Source: Desulfomicrobium sp. ZS1 (GTDB lineage: Bacteria > Desulfobacterota > Desulfovibrionia > Desulfovibrionales > Desulfomicrobiaceae). Taken from it: 64,000 nt of DNA. Within the stretch, counting starts at the first letter, position 1; every line of letters begins with the position of its first letter. Below, in pieces: positions 38,680 to 47,570 of the stretch. The translations under genes were made by a program, and so were the position numbers. The notes beneath the pieces are model-generated. The model was not told where the DNA came from, made no database searches, and saw only the letters and a list, made by a program, of their open reading frames with translations. The stretch covers positions 2,561,001 to 2,625,000 of the forward strand of contig NZ_CP100351.1 of assembly GCF_024204645.1 (NCBI RefSeq), written 5' to 3'.

Positions 38680-39639
38680 CTACCTGGCCTGAAATGTTGC
38701 GATCGCGGACAACTCTTCCCAGAGTTCGCGTTCCCGGTCCGTCAAGGTCTTGGGCGAACGGATGGCGATGCGCACGAACTGATCCCCCTGACTCGCGCCC
38801 TTGCCAAGGCCCTTGCCGGCCAGACGTAACTTCTGTCCACTGCTCAGACCGGCCGGAATGTTCATGTCCACGGGACCGTCCAGGGTCAGGATGCGCACCG
38901 AGCAGCCCAGCACGGCTTCCCAGGGGGCCAGCCGCAGATCATAGACCACGTTCACGCCTTCAAGACGAAACAACGGATGCTCGGCAATGGCCACCTGCAA
39001 AAGCAGATCACCCGCCGGACCGCCACCGGAACCCGGAGAGCCCTGCCCCGAAAGACGGATCTTGGCTCCGTCCTTCACTCCGGCCGGGATATTGACCTCC
39101 AGCGTCTTCGATTGCATTCGCGGCATGCCGTCGGCGCCGCGAACCTGCTCCTGCAGGGTGATGGTCTTGAGTCCTCCGCGATAGGCTTCCTCCATGGACA
39201 GGGTCAGGCGAACTTCCGCGTCGCGGCCCCTGCTACGCGAGGGCCGCCCAAAAGGATCTCCGCCAAAACGACTGCCGCCGAAACCTCCAGACTGACCAAA
39301 TCCACCGGCTTGGCCGAAAATCGTTTCAAAGAAGTCACTAAAACCCTCTCCGCCAAATCCGCCGGATCGGAACTGAAAATTCTCATACCCCGGAGGCGGC
39401 TGAAAATTCTGGCCCTCCTTCCAGTTGGGGCCGAGGGAATCGTACAGCTTGCGCTTCTCCGGATCCTTCAAGACCTCGTAGGCTTCGTTGATTTCCTTGA
39501 ATTTGCCTTCGGCCGCAGGATCGTTCGGATTCAAGTCGGGGTGATATTTGCGAGCAAGTTTTTTAAAAGCCTTGCTGACATCCTCCTGACTCGCGCCCTT
39601 CGCCACTCCGAGCAGATTGTAATAATCTTTATATTCCAA
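38680..39639 (-). CDS. cbpA: DnaJ-family co-chaperone CbpA-like
   Basis: 319 residues. The J-domain (about 1-70) has the HPD motif (KYHPDLNP). A Gly/Phe-rich linker (about 90-140) contains repeated GGFG units. The C-terminal substrate-binding domains follow (about 140-310), without the four zinc-binding CxxCxGxG repeats, so it is the CbpA/type-B class. It stimulates DnaK. The start codon is TTG, about 10 bases after AAGGAG; no in-frame ATG or GTG lies upstream. It begins the operon with cbpM and clpB. Confidence 0.92.
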   Translation of the reverse strand: MEYKDYYNLLGVAKGASQEDVSKAFKKLARKYHPDLNPNDPAAEGKFKEINEAYEVLKDPEKRKLYDSLGPNWKEGQNFQPPPGYENFQFRSGGFGGEGFSDFFETIFGQAGGFGQSGGFGGSRFGGDPFGRPSRSRGRDAEVRLTLSMEEAYRGGLKTITLQEQVRGADGMPRMQSKTLEVNIPAGVKDGAKIRLSGQGSPGSGGGPAGDLLLQVAIAEHPLFRLEGVNVVYDLRLAPWEAVLGCSVRILTLDGPVDMNIPAGLSSGQKLRLAGKGLGKGASQGDQFVRIAIRSPKTLTDRERELWEELSAIATFQAR

Positions 39640-39678
39640 AGCAGTACCACTCCTTATGCTCGTGATGTACGCGAAAAG

Positions 39679-39706
39679 ATAATACTTGATCTCGTTAAGT
39701 CAACAA
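39679..39706 (-). promoter_or_regulatory. Candidate promoter for cbpA-cbpM-clpB
   Basis: Reading the minus strand, TTGTTG (39706-39701) and TATTAT (39684-39679) are 16 bases apart. CTTGA at 39720 and TCAAG at 39684 are an inverted pair around it and could be an operator, but the spacing does not match HspR boxes. Confidence 0.45.
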
Positions 39707-39720
39707 TTTGACACAAAATT

Positions 39721-40347
39721 TCAAGCGTACTCGTAACGCGAAAAAATCGGGTTCAGCGGTAACAGTACGAGCCATAAGGGGCGTCCCAAATACGCCCACA
39801 AATCCACATCCACAGCCTGCACCCTGTCTCCGAGAACCTGGCGAAAATGAATTTCACGTCGGATCAGATCATCCAGTTCGGGACAGATCGATCCCGCTAA
39901 ATCAGTTTCCACCTTGACCAGCCGCAGGGCCTGCTCGACCGGAAAATTGTTTTCATGATCCGTGATGCAGCCCCAAAGTCCCGATTGCTGTGAAATTATG
40001 TCTTCCCGAGACAGGGTCGGAGCAGCCATGGCCTCAAGAACCTGCGCGGTGTCGGCACAAAAAAGCGACCGGCATTCCAAGGGACGATGACCATATATTG
40101 AGCAGGTTTTTACTTGAGACAAGAAATAAATGCATTCCCAGCCTCTGTCTTTTCCACGAATTTTCATCAACTCCAAAGGCAAAGGCTGCAGGGACTGCGT
40201 CCGTGGATCAAAGGCCATCTCGCCGCGGCGCAGACAGACAACATCACTCAAGGGAATATGCTCAAGCAATCCCAGATCCGCCTCATGCAGAGCTGGCCCG
40301 CCCTTTTCGCAACATGTGCCGCACCGCTGGCATTTACTAAAGGTCAT
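39721..40347 (-). CDS. YkgJ-family cysteine-cluster protein
   Basis: 208 residues from the ATG at 40347 after GGAGAG. The N-terminal CQRCGTCCEKGGPAL and the later CSIYGHRPLECRSLFC provide the conserved cysteines of this family, which are thought to hold a zinc or iron-sulfur centre. The function is not established. It lies head-to-tail downstream of the 115-aa gene, but a strong terminator at 40470-40496 separates them. A related protein sits in the sulfite-reduction gene row at 46337-47038. Confidence 0.85.
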   Translation of the reverse strand: MTFSKCQRCGTCCEKGGPALHEADLGLLEHIPLSDVVCLRRGEMAFDPRTQSLQPLPLELMKIRGKDRGWECIYFLSQVKTCSIYGHRPLECRSLFCADTAQVLEAMAAPTLSREDIISQQSGLWGCITDHENNFPVEQALRLVKVETDLAGSICPELDDLIRREIHFRQVLGDRVQAVDVDLWAYLGRPLWLVLLPLNPIFSRYEYA

Positions 40348-40469
40348 TATCTCTCCAGATACGTAATAACAAACCATCACCTGTTTATCGGCACGCGCTG
40401 CACCAATTGCCGACCTCGCCATTATTGTAGGTTAGCGCCATGCCCACAACAGTCAATGCCCAGAAATAG

Positions 40470-40496
40470 CGAAAAGCCGGTCGTGCCGGCTTTTCG
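40470..40496. terminator. Bidirectional hairpin after the 115-aa gene
   Basis: CGAAAAGCCGG and CCGGCTTTTCG form a perfect 11-bp stem with a 5-base loop, with A-run and T-run arms. Confidence 0.9.
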
Positions 40497-40523
40497 AGGA
40501 GATTTGCGAAATAATTTCAGTGA

Positions 40524-40871
40524 CTAATTGTAAAGTTCCGTCTCAAGCCACTGTTTCACGTCATCATTCACAGGATAGATGCCCTTGTGATTATAGACTC
40601 CCTTCATAAACGTATCGGCCAGTTTTTCCGGAAGCGGGAGCACGGCCAGTTCATCGGCCCCGTCCGAATTGCGGTATAAAAGAGTCACTATCGGCTTTTC
40701 ATTCCAAGTATTTACGACAAAGTAATGAGAATGGTCTTCCTTTCCTTTGACTGCATACTGATAGCCACCGCGATAACCGTTGTTGCCCCATTCAAGGTAA
40801 ATGGCAACCGCATCTTCCGGAGTCATTTCCCAATCGATTATAAGGTCTTTAAAAGCTCGTAACTGTCCCAT
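40524..40871 (-). CDS. Conserved hypothetical protein next to cobB/dsrABD
   Basis: 115 residues, soluble and acidic, with many Tyr and Trp (AIYLEWGNNGYRGGYQYAVKG). No domain recognised. ACGGAGGTGAATT precedes the ATG, a very strong ribosome site. It follows cobB by about 50 A/T-rich bases and ends at a strong terminator, so it may be last in the dsr transcript. Unknown function. Confidence 0.8.
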   Translation of the reverse strand: MGQLRAFKDLIIDWEMTPEDAVAIYLEWGNNGYRGGYQYAVKGKEDHSHYFVVNTWNEKPIVTLLYRNSDGADELAVLPLPEKLADTFMKGVYNHKGIYPVNDDVKQWLETELYN

Positions 40872-40924
40872 AATTCACCTCCGTTTATCTTGAGATAAAT
40901 TATTAATAACAATTACTAGAAACG

Positions 40925-42358
40925 TCAAGTGGACTCTTTTAATCTGATATCAGGGCAGGGCCGTCCGGCATTGCGGCATCCCTGATAAATCCGGGCGGCC
41001 GAGACGAAATTTTTGGCCCAGAGCGTATTTCCCAGGGCATGCATATGCGTATAACCTGCCAAACAATTGCGGTACAAGACGCCATCGTGTCCCTTGGCCA
41101 TGCCCTGGCCAAGCTCAACGTGAAAGACAAAGGATTCGATGCAGCTGGTGTCGACGCAGCGGGAATAGTGAAACTCGTGTCCAGTCAGACGAGTTTCCAA
41201 AGGATAGAACGGGTTTGGGGAAGCGACAAGCGCGCTCATGTAGCCGTGGCCCTGCGGCTTTTTAAAAACCTTGGTCTCCAGTGGAAAAACATCGGCCATG
41301 GGGTACGTCGCGCCTTCATAGTGAAGTTCCCGGCTCAAATACATGAGACCGCCGCACTCGGCATACAGAGGCATACCGCCAAGGACACGCTCCTTGACCG
41401 ATTGACGCATGGCTGCATTTTTGGTCAGGCCCTCGGCCAAGGTCTCGGGAAACCCGCCACCCATGTATACGGCATCAACGTCAGGCAGTTCATGATCAGC
41501 CAGGAGACTGAATTCAACCAATTCAGCGCCGGCATGCCGCAACGCCTCGAAATTTTCCTGGTAATAAAACCACAACGCAGCATCGCGAGCGACACCGATG
41601 CGCACCGGAACGGATTTTCTGGAGCATGGATACAACGGAGCCAAATCCAGCTTAACGGAAGGAGCCTGGCGTGCGATGTTCAGGCACGCATCAAGGTCTG
41701 CATGAGTGCGTAAAAAAACAGCGAGTTCAGAAAAAGGGTCCTGACTGAACTCCGCATCGGAAATGAGCCCCATATGCCGTTCAGGAATGGGATTTTCAGG
41801 CAGTTTTGGCAGCACGCCAAGAACCTGCACATCCGTATATTTTTCGATGGATTGGCGCAGAATCTTTTGATGTCTGCCACCGGCGGTGCGATTGAGGATT
41901 ACTCCCCGGATATCCACTTCAGGATCGAACATGGTCAAGCCGAGGACAATGGCAGCCATGGTTCGCGTGACCTTGGTGCAGTCGGCCACGATAATGACGG
42001 GGCACTGCAGTGATTTTGCAAGCTCGGCAGAGGAACAGGTCCCGAGCACGTCTTTCCCGTCGTAAAGTCCTCGATTGCCTTCCAACAGGGCCAAATCAAC
42101 GCCCTGCGCCCTTGACCAGAAAAGATTCCGCAGCACTTCGGAAGACAATAAAAAAGGATCCAGATTGCTTGTGATGCTCCGGCTGGCAAGGCCAAGCCAT
42201 TTGGCATCAATATAATCTGGACCCTTCTTGAAGGCCTGAACAGTCAGACCTTGCTCTGTGAAAGCGCGAGCCAGCCCCAGGCTGACGATCGTCTTTCCGG
42301 AACCGCCACCAAGACCGGCAACAAGAATCCGAGGACACGTCAGTAAAGAGGCTGGCAT
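40925..42358 (-). CDS. cobB: CobB/CbiA-type a,c-diamide synthase, probable DsrN siroheme amidase
   Basis: 477 residues. An N-terminal P-loop ATPase domain (AGLGGGSGKTIVSLGLARAF) is followed by a class-I glutamine amidotransferase domain with the Cys nucleophile in MPLYAECGGLMYL. The family amidates the a and c side chains of cobyrinate. Next to dsrABD, and as DsrN in sulfur oxidisers, it is thought to amidate siroheme to the siro(amide) form found in dissimilatory sulfite reductase. That assignment is inference from position; a cobalamin role is possible. The ribosome site is weak, and the start lies 9 bases after dsrD. Confidence 0.9.
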   Translation of the reverse strand: MPASLLTCPRILVAGLGGGSGKTIVSLGLARAFTEQGLTVQAFKKGPDYIDAKWLGLASRSITSNLDPFLLSSEVLRNLFWSRAQGVDLALLEGNRGLYDGKDVLGTCSSAELAKSLQCPVIIVADCTKVTRTMAAIVLGLTMFDPEVDIRGVILNRTAGGRHQKILRQSIEKYTDVQVLGVLPKLPENPIPERHMGLISDAEFSQDPFSELAVFLRTHADLDACLNIARQAPSVKLDLAPLYPCSRKSVPVRIGVARDAALWFYYQENFEALRHAGAELVEFSLLADHELPDVDAVYMGGGFPETLAEGLTKNAAMRQSVKERVLGGMPLYAECGGLMYLSRELHYEGATYPMADVFPLETKVFKKPQGHGYMSALVASPNPFYPLETRLTGHEFHYSRCVDTSCIESFVFHVELGQGMAKGHDGVLYRNCLAGYTHMHALGNTLWAKNFVSAARIYQGCRNAGRPCPDIRLKEST

Positions 42359-42367
42359 CAGAAAATC

Positions 42368-42604
42368 TTAATCTTCGCCTTCTGTATGTGCCTGCTTTCC
42401 AGCGCCGGGAACACCGTACATGGTGGTGCTGCCGCTGGACCAGTATTCAAGAACACCCTCGGACACAAGCTGGTTGATTACTTTCTTGGCATCGCGCATT
42501 TTCATATCGGGAAAAAGAGCGGCCAAGTCGTTGAAATAAAACTTTGATTTCTGCTTGGACTTGGACTCGATGTACTCCAACACGATCTCTTTAGGATCTG
42601 CCAT
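42368..42604 (-). CDS. dsrD: Dissimilatory sulfite reductase-associated protein DsrD
   Basis: 78 residues, the usual size. DsrD is a small winged-helix protein that has been shown to increase DsrAB activity in sulfate reducers. The fold is recognisable from LEYIESKSKQKSKFYFNDLAALFP and AKKVINQLVSEGVLEYWSSGSTTMYG in outline. It lies between dsrB and cobB, separated from dsrB by a 10-bp hairpin. AGAGAGGCGAGC precedes the ATG. Confidence 0.96.
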   Translation of the reverse strand: MADPKEIVLEYIESKSKQKSKFYFNDLAALFPDMKMRDAKKVINQLVSEGVLEYWSSGSTTMYGVPGAGKQAHTEGED

Positions 42605-42623
42605 GCTCGCCTCTCTTATGGGT

Positions 42624-42647
42624 TAGGGCCGACTTGCGTCGGCCCTA
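42624..42647 (-). promoter_or_regulatory. Perfect 10-bp hairpin between dsrB and dsrD
   Basis: TAGGGCCGAC and GTCGGCCCTA pair around TTGC. There is no T-run on the minus strand, so it is more likely an mRNA processing or stability hairpin than a full terminator. Confidence 0.7.
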
Positions 42648-42671
42648 TTGGTTGTCAAATCAGCGGTCAGG

Positions 42672-43832
42672 TTAGAACTTGAAGTTCGTGGTCTGACGCC
42701 ACGTGTAGTATGCCGGATCACGGAAGTCATCGATCATGTGCTCAGAGAACTCAAGACCGGTCTTCTCGAAGAAGCGTTCCCAACCAATGCGTTCAGCCCA
42801 GTCACCAACGCGCTCGTACTTACGAGCATCGGAAGCATACGCTTCAACGATCTGACGGATGGTCTTGGCCAATGTGGGCCAACGGGGCGGTTCATTGGGA
42901 ATGAAGGCCACGACGACCTTGGAGAACTTGGGATTGCTGATGCGGTTGGAAACCTTGCCGCCAGCCATGATGACCAGTCCGTCACCAGTCTGGTCGGACA
43001 GGGGCAGAGACGGACACATGGTGTAGCAGTTACCACAGAACATGCAGCGCTCGTTCTTGATGGCAACGGTGTTCACGGTCTTGGTTTCGCCCTTTTCCGT
43101 GACGATTTCCTTCTTGGTAGGACGGATTGCGCCTACGGGGCAGGCGGCAACGGCCAACGGAATTTCGCACAGATTGTCCAGCCATTCGTGGTCGATGATC
43201 GGAGGCTTGCGGTGGTAGCCCAGGATGGCGATATCGGAGCAGTGAACGGCACCACACATGTTCAGACAGCACGCCATGGAGATACGAACCTGAGCGGGCA
43301 TGCGCATCTGACCGAACTCTTCGAAGAGTTCATCCAGAACGACCTTGACCGTACCGGAGGCATCAGTAGCCGGGGTGTGACAGTGAACCCAACCCTGGGT
43401 GTGAACGATGTTGGTGATACCGGCACCGGTTCCGCCAACGGGGAACTTGTGGCTGCCGCCATCGAACTTCTGGGCGTTCAAGTACTCTTTGAGCTTCTTT
43501 GCTTCTTCAAGAGTCTCGACCATGAATTCGATGTTGTTACGCGTGGTGAAACGCAGATGACCACCACAGAACTTGTCGGCGATAGCGCACAGGGCGCGGA
43601 CATGGCCGACAGACATGAGACGGGCACCGCCGCAACGGACGGTGTAGACTTCGTCGCCACCCTCAGCCTTGTGCATCAAGAGGCCGGGTTCGACGATTTC
43701 ATGCCACAGCCATTTGCCTTTGTTCTTGGCGATAACAGGAGGCAGAAATTCGGAAAAATGGCGCGGGCCAATATCCGTGATTCTGTTTTCCATAGGTTTT
43801 GCGGGATTATATCCGGAAGAAACGAAAGCCAT
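42672..43832 (-). CDS. dsrB: Dissimilatory sulfite reductase beta subunit
   Basis: 386 residues. DsrB carries the catalytically active siroheme and a coupled [4Fe-4S] cluster; [14 protein letters not shown] holds the cluster cysteines. An inserted ferredoxin domain (about 215-290) shows CPVGAI and [16 protein letters not shown]. With DsrA it reduces sulfite in the cytoplasm to DsrC-bound sulfur. The ATG lies 14 bases after dsrA, with a GGAG-like GAAGGGGGTCG site. It follows dsrA in the same transcript. Confidence 0.98.
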   Translation of the reverse strand: MAFVSSGYNPAKPMENRITDIGPRHFSEFLPPVIAKNKGKWLWHEIVEPGLLMHKAEGGDEVYTVRCGGARLMSVGHVRALCAIADKFCGGHLRFTTRNNIEFMVETLEEAKKLKEYLNAQKFDGGSHKFPVGGTGAGITNIVHTQGWVHCHTPATDASGTVKVVLDELFEEFGQMRMPAQVRISMACCLNMCGAVHCSDIAILGYHRKPPIIDHEWLDNLCEIPLAVAACPVGAIRPTKKEIVTEKGETKTVNTVAIKNERCMFCGNCYTMCPSLPLSDQTGDGLVIMAGGKVSNRISNPKFSKVVVAFIPNEPPRWPTLAKTIRQIVEAYASDARKYERVGDWAERIGWERFFEKTGLEFSEHMIDDFRDPAYYTWRQTTNFKF

Positions 43833-43846
43833 TGTCGACCCCCTTC

Positions 43847-45160
43847 TTATCTCTGATGGTGTTTACGGTAATCCGCGATGTCGCGATCCCAGCCGCCTTC
43901 AACGTCCTCTTCCTTCCAGAAGATGTACGGGTTATGACGGGGTTCCATTACATGCTGGGGAACTGGGGTAAGGCCGACGGCGGAAATGGCCTTGGCCAAG
44001 CCCTGGCGCTTGATGAGCTCGCCAAGACGCTCGCGGTTCTTGCCCTCTTCCATCCACCATTCCCAGATACCTTCGATGAGCTCTTTGATCGCGTCGTAGG
44101 GTTCCTCGACCTTGATGAAAGGCACCAACAGGGAGCCCATCTGGGCGCCGTCGAGAATCGGAGCCTTTGCGCCGACGAGGATCGACAGACCGCGGTCATT
44201 ACCGATGCGCAGAGCGCGAGGCATGACGTTCAAGCAGTGCATGCAACGGGTACATTCACGGTTGTTGATCATCAGCTTGCCATCTTCCATCCACATGCAT
44301 TCGGTGGGGCACAGATTGATGACTTCCTTTTCGATGTCGAAAGCGCCCCAATCCTTGCCGGAATGAGCGCCGCCATTAGGCTGTATTTCACCACCGATGT
44401 AGGCGGCAACAGCTTCCTGATCGATACGGATGTCGTCACGCCACGTGCCGATGAAGGACATGTCGGAACGAGCGATGGACGCCACGCAACCATTCGGACA
44501 GCCGTCAAACTTGAATTTGAACTTGTAGGGGAAAGCCGGACGATGCAGCTCATCCTGGTATTCCAGAGTCATCTGGTAGCACAATTCCTGCGTGTCGTAG
44601 CAAGCCCATTCACAACGGGACTCGCCCAAGCAACAAGCGGGAGTACGCAGGTTGGAACCGGAACCGCCAAGGTCGGTGTTCATGTTGTGGGTCAGTTCAT
44701 GGAAGATTTCTTCCAACTGAGGAGTGGTGGTACCCAGCAAAACGATGTCACCGGTAGCACCATGGAAGTTGGTCAGACCAGAACCGCGCATTTCCCAAAG
44801 ATCACACAACTTGCCCAGGAATTCGGTCGTGTAGTACTTTCCGTTGGGCTGGTTGACGCGCATGGTGTGGAAATGGGCAACACCAGGAAACTTCTCAGGC
44901 TGGTCACAGTAACGGCCGATAACGCCGCCGCCGTAGCCGAAAACACCAACGATGCCGCCGTGCTTCCAGTGAGTGGTGCCGTCCTTGTAGGACAGTTCCA
45001 GGATTCCGAGAAGGTCATCGCAAACGTCAACAGGAATCTGGAATTCCACGTTACCCACGTTTTTATGACGTCTCTCGGCTTCCTCCTTGATGTCCGACAC
45101 AAAACTCGGCCACGGACCGCTCTGAAGCTGATCCAGCATCGGGGTCGCATGTTTAGCCAT
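43847..45160 (-). CDS. dsrA: Dissimilatory sulfite reductase alpha subunit
   Basis: 437 residues. Cluster and siroheme region: [18 protein letters not shown] and FDGCPNGC. An inserted ferredoxin domain shows [11 protein letters not shown] and [17 protein letters not shown] very strong ribosome site, AAGGAGGATGTG, precedes the ATG. DsrA forms an alpha2beta2 enzyme with DsrB, the key enzyme of sulfate respiration. The upstream 180 bases hold an A/T-rich block (TAATATAAA, near 45209-45217 on the minus strand) but no well-spaced -35, so the promoter is unassigned. Confidence 0.98.
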   Translation of the reverse strand: MAKHATPMLDQLQSGPWPSFVSDIKEEAERRHKNVGNVEFQIPVDVCDDLLGILELSYKDGTTHWKHGGIVGVFGYGGGVIGRYCDQPEKFPGVAHFHTMRVNQPNGKYYTTEFLGKLCDLWEMRGSGLTNFHGATGDIVLLGTTTPQLEEIFHELTHNMNTDLGGSGSNLRTPACCLGESRCEWACYDTQELCYQMTLEYQDELHRPAFPYKFKFKFDGCPNGCVASIARSDMSFIGTWRDDIRIDQEAVAAYIGGEIQPNGGAHSGKDWGAFDIEKEVINLCPTECMWMEDGKLMINNRECTRCMHCLNVMPRALRIGNDRGLSILVGAKAPILDGAQMGSLLVPFIKVEEPYDAIKELIEGIWEWWMEEGKNRERLGELIKRQGLAKAISAVGLTPVPQHVMEPRHNPYIFWKEEDVEGGWDRDIADYRKHHQR

Positions 45161-45338
45161 TACACATCCTCCTTAAAGATTAGACCGTGCACAGTCATCG
45201 CGCTGGTATTTATATTACTGCGCGACCCTCTACCTCTTAACAATTTCAGCAAGTTCTGAAAAATTAATGCTCGTGAATCTTCGTACAAAGCAGCTGATTT
45301 GTCAACCTGTATTTCACTCAGGCCTGTCAGCGCTTGAC

Positions 45339-45962
45339 TTAACGATACTGTTCGATTTCAGCAAGAACCTGAGGTTCCAACTCAAATCCTGTCTCGACGG
45401 CCTTGTCGAAGTACATGATCGCCTTTTTCGGTTCACCTTTTTCAAGATATGCGAGTCCGATATTGTTGTATGCAGGACCGAACATCGGCTCAATTTCGAG
45501 AGCTTTTGTACACTGCATAATGCATCCCTCTGGATCACCCAACGCAAGATAGGCGCTTCCAAGCGTAGTGTGTGCCTGAATAAATTGCGGATCAAAGCTC
45601 AATGCACTCTTGAGCGCCTTGACAGCTTTGTCCGGATTTTGCTGCTGCATATGGACGAAACCGATATTTCCCCACGGCACGGCAAAACGCGGCCGTACTT
45701 CAGCCGCTTTTCTATTCATTTTAAGGCATTCGTCGAGATCACCTCGATTCATCGCAAGACCGCCAAGTTGGACATAGGCTTCTGCGATATTCGGTTCTAA
45801 AGCGATGGCTTCTTCAAATGCCTTTTTGGCTTCATCAAGGTTGCGCTCCGCAACCAATGATACGCCGAAATTGTACAAGAGTGCAGCAGAATCTGGATTG
45901 TCTTGTAAAGCAGCTTTCAGCTCAGCGACACTTTGCGGTCCATAATCTGGTCTTTTTTTCAT
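45339..45962 (-). CDS. TPR-repeat protein in the sulfite-reduction region
   Basis: 207 residues made almost entirely of tetratricopeptide repeats, about five full units (for example LLYNFGVSLVAERNLDEAKKAFEEAI, PAYNNIGLAYLEKGEPKKAIMYF in outline). No signal peptide. It likely scaffolds other proteins. It is last in the row fdx-YkgJ-123aa-TPR between dsrMKJOP and dsrAB. The ribosome site is GGTAGGTAATT. No direct evidence ties it to sulfite reduction apart from position. Confidence 0.9.
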   Translation of the reverse strand: MKKRPDYGPQSVAELKAALQDNPDSAALLYNFGVSLVAERNLDEAKKAFEEAIALEPNIAEAYVQLGGLAMNRGDLDECLKMNRKAAEVRPRFAVPWGNIGFVHMQQQNPDKAVKALKSALSFDPQFIQAHTTLGSAYLALGDPEGCIMQCTKALEIEPMFGPAYNNIGLAYLEKGEPKKAIMYFDKAVETGFELEPQVLAEIEQYR

Positions 45963-45972
45963 AATTACCTAC

Positions 45973-46344
45973 CTAAGGCATATAGTCGTTAATGTCGATA
46001 TTATGCTTTTCAAGTTCTGCAGCATACCATCTGGAAAATTCAAACATTCCTATATATCGTTCATCCCCGTTTACCATTCCAAGACACATTTCAAGAACGC
46101 CCTGCCCGTAAGCATTGCTGTACTTTTCAGGAGCATGATCTTGCAAATATTCACGCACCAGCTGCTGAGTCGTGCGTTTTGTTCCATCGGTTCGCCATTC
46201 GATCGGCTCTTTTGGCTCGGCAAAAGGGTTCCAGCGATCGTAACCAATCCGATCGATAAACTTGCGCCTCCGGGGAGCCATGTTGTCATAAATGGCCTTT
46301 TTCTGCGCTTCGTGTTCATCGGTCATACTCATGGGCCTATGCAT
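45973..46344 (-). CDS. Unknown 123-aa protein in the sulfite-reduction region
   Basis: 123 residues from the ATG at 46344, which follows GGAGGCGAAG and overlaps the upstream stop (ATGCATAG). A longer frame beginning 25 codons earlier reads the end of the neighbouring gene. The protein is charged, with KKAIYDNMAPRRRKFIDRIGYDRWNPFAEPKEPIEW in outline as the most distinctive region and a helical C-terminus. No cysteine pair or known domain. The tight coupling to the YkgJ gene suggests a shared role, unknown. Confidence 0.85.
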   Translation of the reverse strand: MHRPMSMTDEHEAQKKAIYDNMAPRRRKFIDRIGYDRWNPFAEPKEPIEWRTDGTKRTTQQLVREYLQDHAPEKYSNAYGQGVLEMCLGMVNGDERYIGMFEFSRWYAAELEKHNIDINDYMP

Positions 46345-47038
46345 CTTCGCCTCCGGACTCGGCAGAACCTGCACCGGCGGGTGAGTCCCCCCGGGAGGCG
46401 TCACTGCCGAAAAATTCATCAGAATACACCGTCATGAGCGCTGTGGAAACAGGCACATACATCAATCGGAAATCGGCATACTTCGATCCGACAGCATCCA
46501 GTACCCGATTGCTGAGCGCCAGAAGCATATCCTGAATACGCTCAAGTTTGACCGCAGGATAAGATTTCCCTGGCTCGAAACCCGACAAGCCGCACGTATG
46601 GGATTTGCCGCCAATGTCCAAGGGTATGCCGTAAATGCGGCACGTGATGGGACGATATGCGTAAAGTGCGCATTTGTCTGTAGAATCAAGCAACGGACAA
46701 CGGAGCCGCTCTTTGGCTGTGCGCAGCAAAATTTCGGAATGGTCAACTTCGCTGGCTTCTTTTGAAACCTTTTTCTTGAGAAGATACGCCTTACGGTCGG
46801 CCTTGTCCGCTTCGATCAAAATTTCATTCCTGCGGATTTCGTCGAGCTCGGAAAATTTGGAATTGATATACATCGCCTCAATAAGGGTCACATCGAAAAG
46901 AGCGTGGCAGCAGTCGCTACATCCTTCTTTGCAACGGACTTCGGAAGCGAAATTGTCCGAAACTTTGCGAAAGACGGCATCGACCTGAGTCACAAGCGAT
47001 TCATATTCCGTGAAAAATTGCGATAAATCCAGATTCAT
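46337..47038 (-). CDS. YkgJ-family cysteine-cluster protein in the sulfite-reduction region
   Basis: 233 residues from the ATG at 47038, after GAGGGAATTTCTCC. Conserved cysteines appear in VRCKEGCSDCCHALF, CPLLDSTDKCALYAYRPITCRIYG and SHTCGL. These fit the family thought to bind Zn or Fe-S. A helical Lys/Glu-rich segment (about 65-110) separates them. The Gly/Ser/Ala-rich tail (DASRGDSPAGAGSAESGGEDA in outline) is disordered. It overlaps the 123-aa gene by 8 bases. Confidence 0.88.
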   Translation of the reverse strand: MNLDLSQFFTEYESLVTQVDAVFRKVSDNFASEVRCKEGCSDCCHALFDVTLIEAMYINSKFSELDEIRRNEILIEADKADRKAYLLKKKVSKEASEVDHSEILLRTAKERLRCPLLDSTDKCALYAYRPITCRIYGIPLDIGGKSHTCGLSGFEPGKSYPAVKLERIQDMLLALSNRVLDAVGSKYADFRLMYVPVSTALMTVYSDEFFGSDASRGDSPAGAGSAESGGEDA

Positions 47039-47170
47039 GGAGAAATTCCCTCGCCGGGATACGTACAATCCCGCAGAAATGGCGATTAAATGGAAAAATG
47101 GGACTAATGATACAAAACTTCAGGCTTGACACAGCTCGAAGCTCGAAATTTGAAATTGCCGGAGGTAATT

Positions 47171-47193
47171 GGCAGGCCCCGGCAGGGCCTGCC
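47171..47193. repeat. Hairpin after the ferredoxin gene
   Basis: GGCAGGCCC and GGGCCTGCC around CGGCA. On the minus strand the T-run lies before the hairpin, so it is not a standard terminator there. On the plus strand it is followed by A residues. Confidence 0.6.
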
Positions 47194-47205
47194 ATAAAAA
47201 AAGAC

Positions 47206-47394
47206 CTAGTTTTCTTCGACGGTGATGGCGTTCTGCTCACAAACTTCGATGCAGGATTCGCAACCGAGACATTCCTCTTCGTTCACAGGGACGGCCTTGC
47301 CATTCTGAAGTTCGTACACTTCAACGGGGCAAACATCCACACACTCGCCACAACCGATGCATTTGTCGTTGTCGACGGTAACCGAATAACCCAT
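47206..47394 (-). CDS. 2[4Fe-4S] ferredoxin
   Basis: 62 residues from the ATG at 47394, which has GGAGG at 6 bases; a TTG two codons upstream is less likely. Two cluster motifs: CIGCGECVDVCPVEVYEL and CLGCESCIEVCEQNAI. Low-potential electron carrier. It lies between the dsrP terminator and the YkgJ gene, so it may supply electrons to sulfite reduction or to a nearby cluster protein; inference only. Confidence 0.95.
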   Translation of the reverse strand: MGYSVTVDNDKCIGCGECVDVCPVEVYELQNGKAVPVNEEECLGCESCIEVCEQNAITVEEN

Positions 47395-47528
47395 GATCAA
47401 CCTCCAAAATTCTTTTTAATTCCCGCTTATGCGGGTTGAATAAGGGACCCTTACACACCTTCAAAAAGGCTGTAAACCTAAATAGCGAGCTTAACGATAA
47501 CGGAAATTAACCCTTTAATTTCAGGCAG

Positions 47529-47563
47529 TAAAAAATGCGGGCGTGCAAAATACGCCCGCATTT
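47529..47563 (-). terminator. Intrinsic terminator after dsrP
   Basis: On the minus strand ATGCGGGCGT and ACGCCCGCAT pair around a 7-base loop, followed by TTTTT. It ends the dsrMKJOP transcript. Confidence 0.88.
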
Positions 47564-47570
47564 ATACGTG

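Noticed and set aside
45209..45243. dsrA promoter TTGTTA ... TAATAT
   Set aside because: The boxes are 20 bases apart, too far for a standard sigma-70 promoter; left unassigned.
42648..45259. Long frames opposite dsrB and dsrA
   Set aside because: DsrA and DsrB are certain; the antisense frames have no motif or ribosome site.
47171..47193. Terminator for the ferredoxin gene
   Set aside because: The hairpin is good but the T-run is on the wrong side for minus-strand termination.
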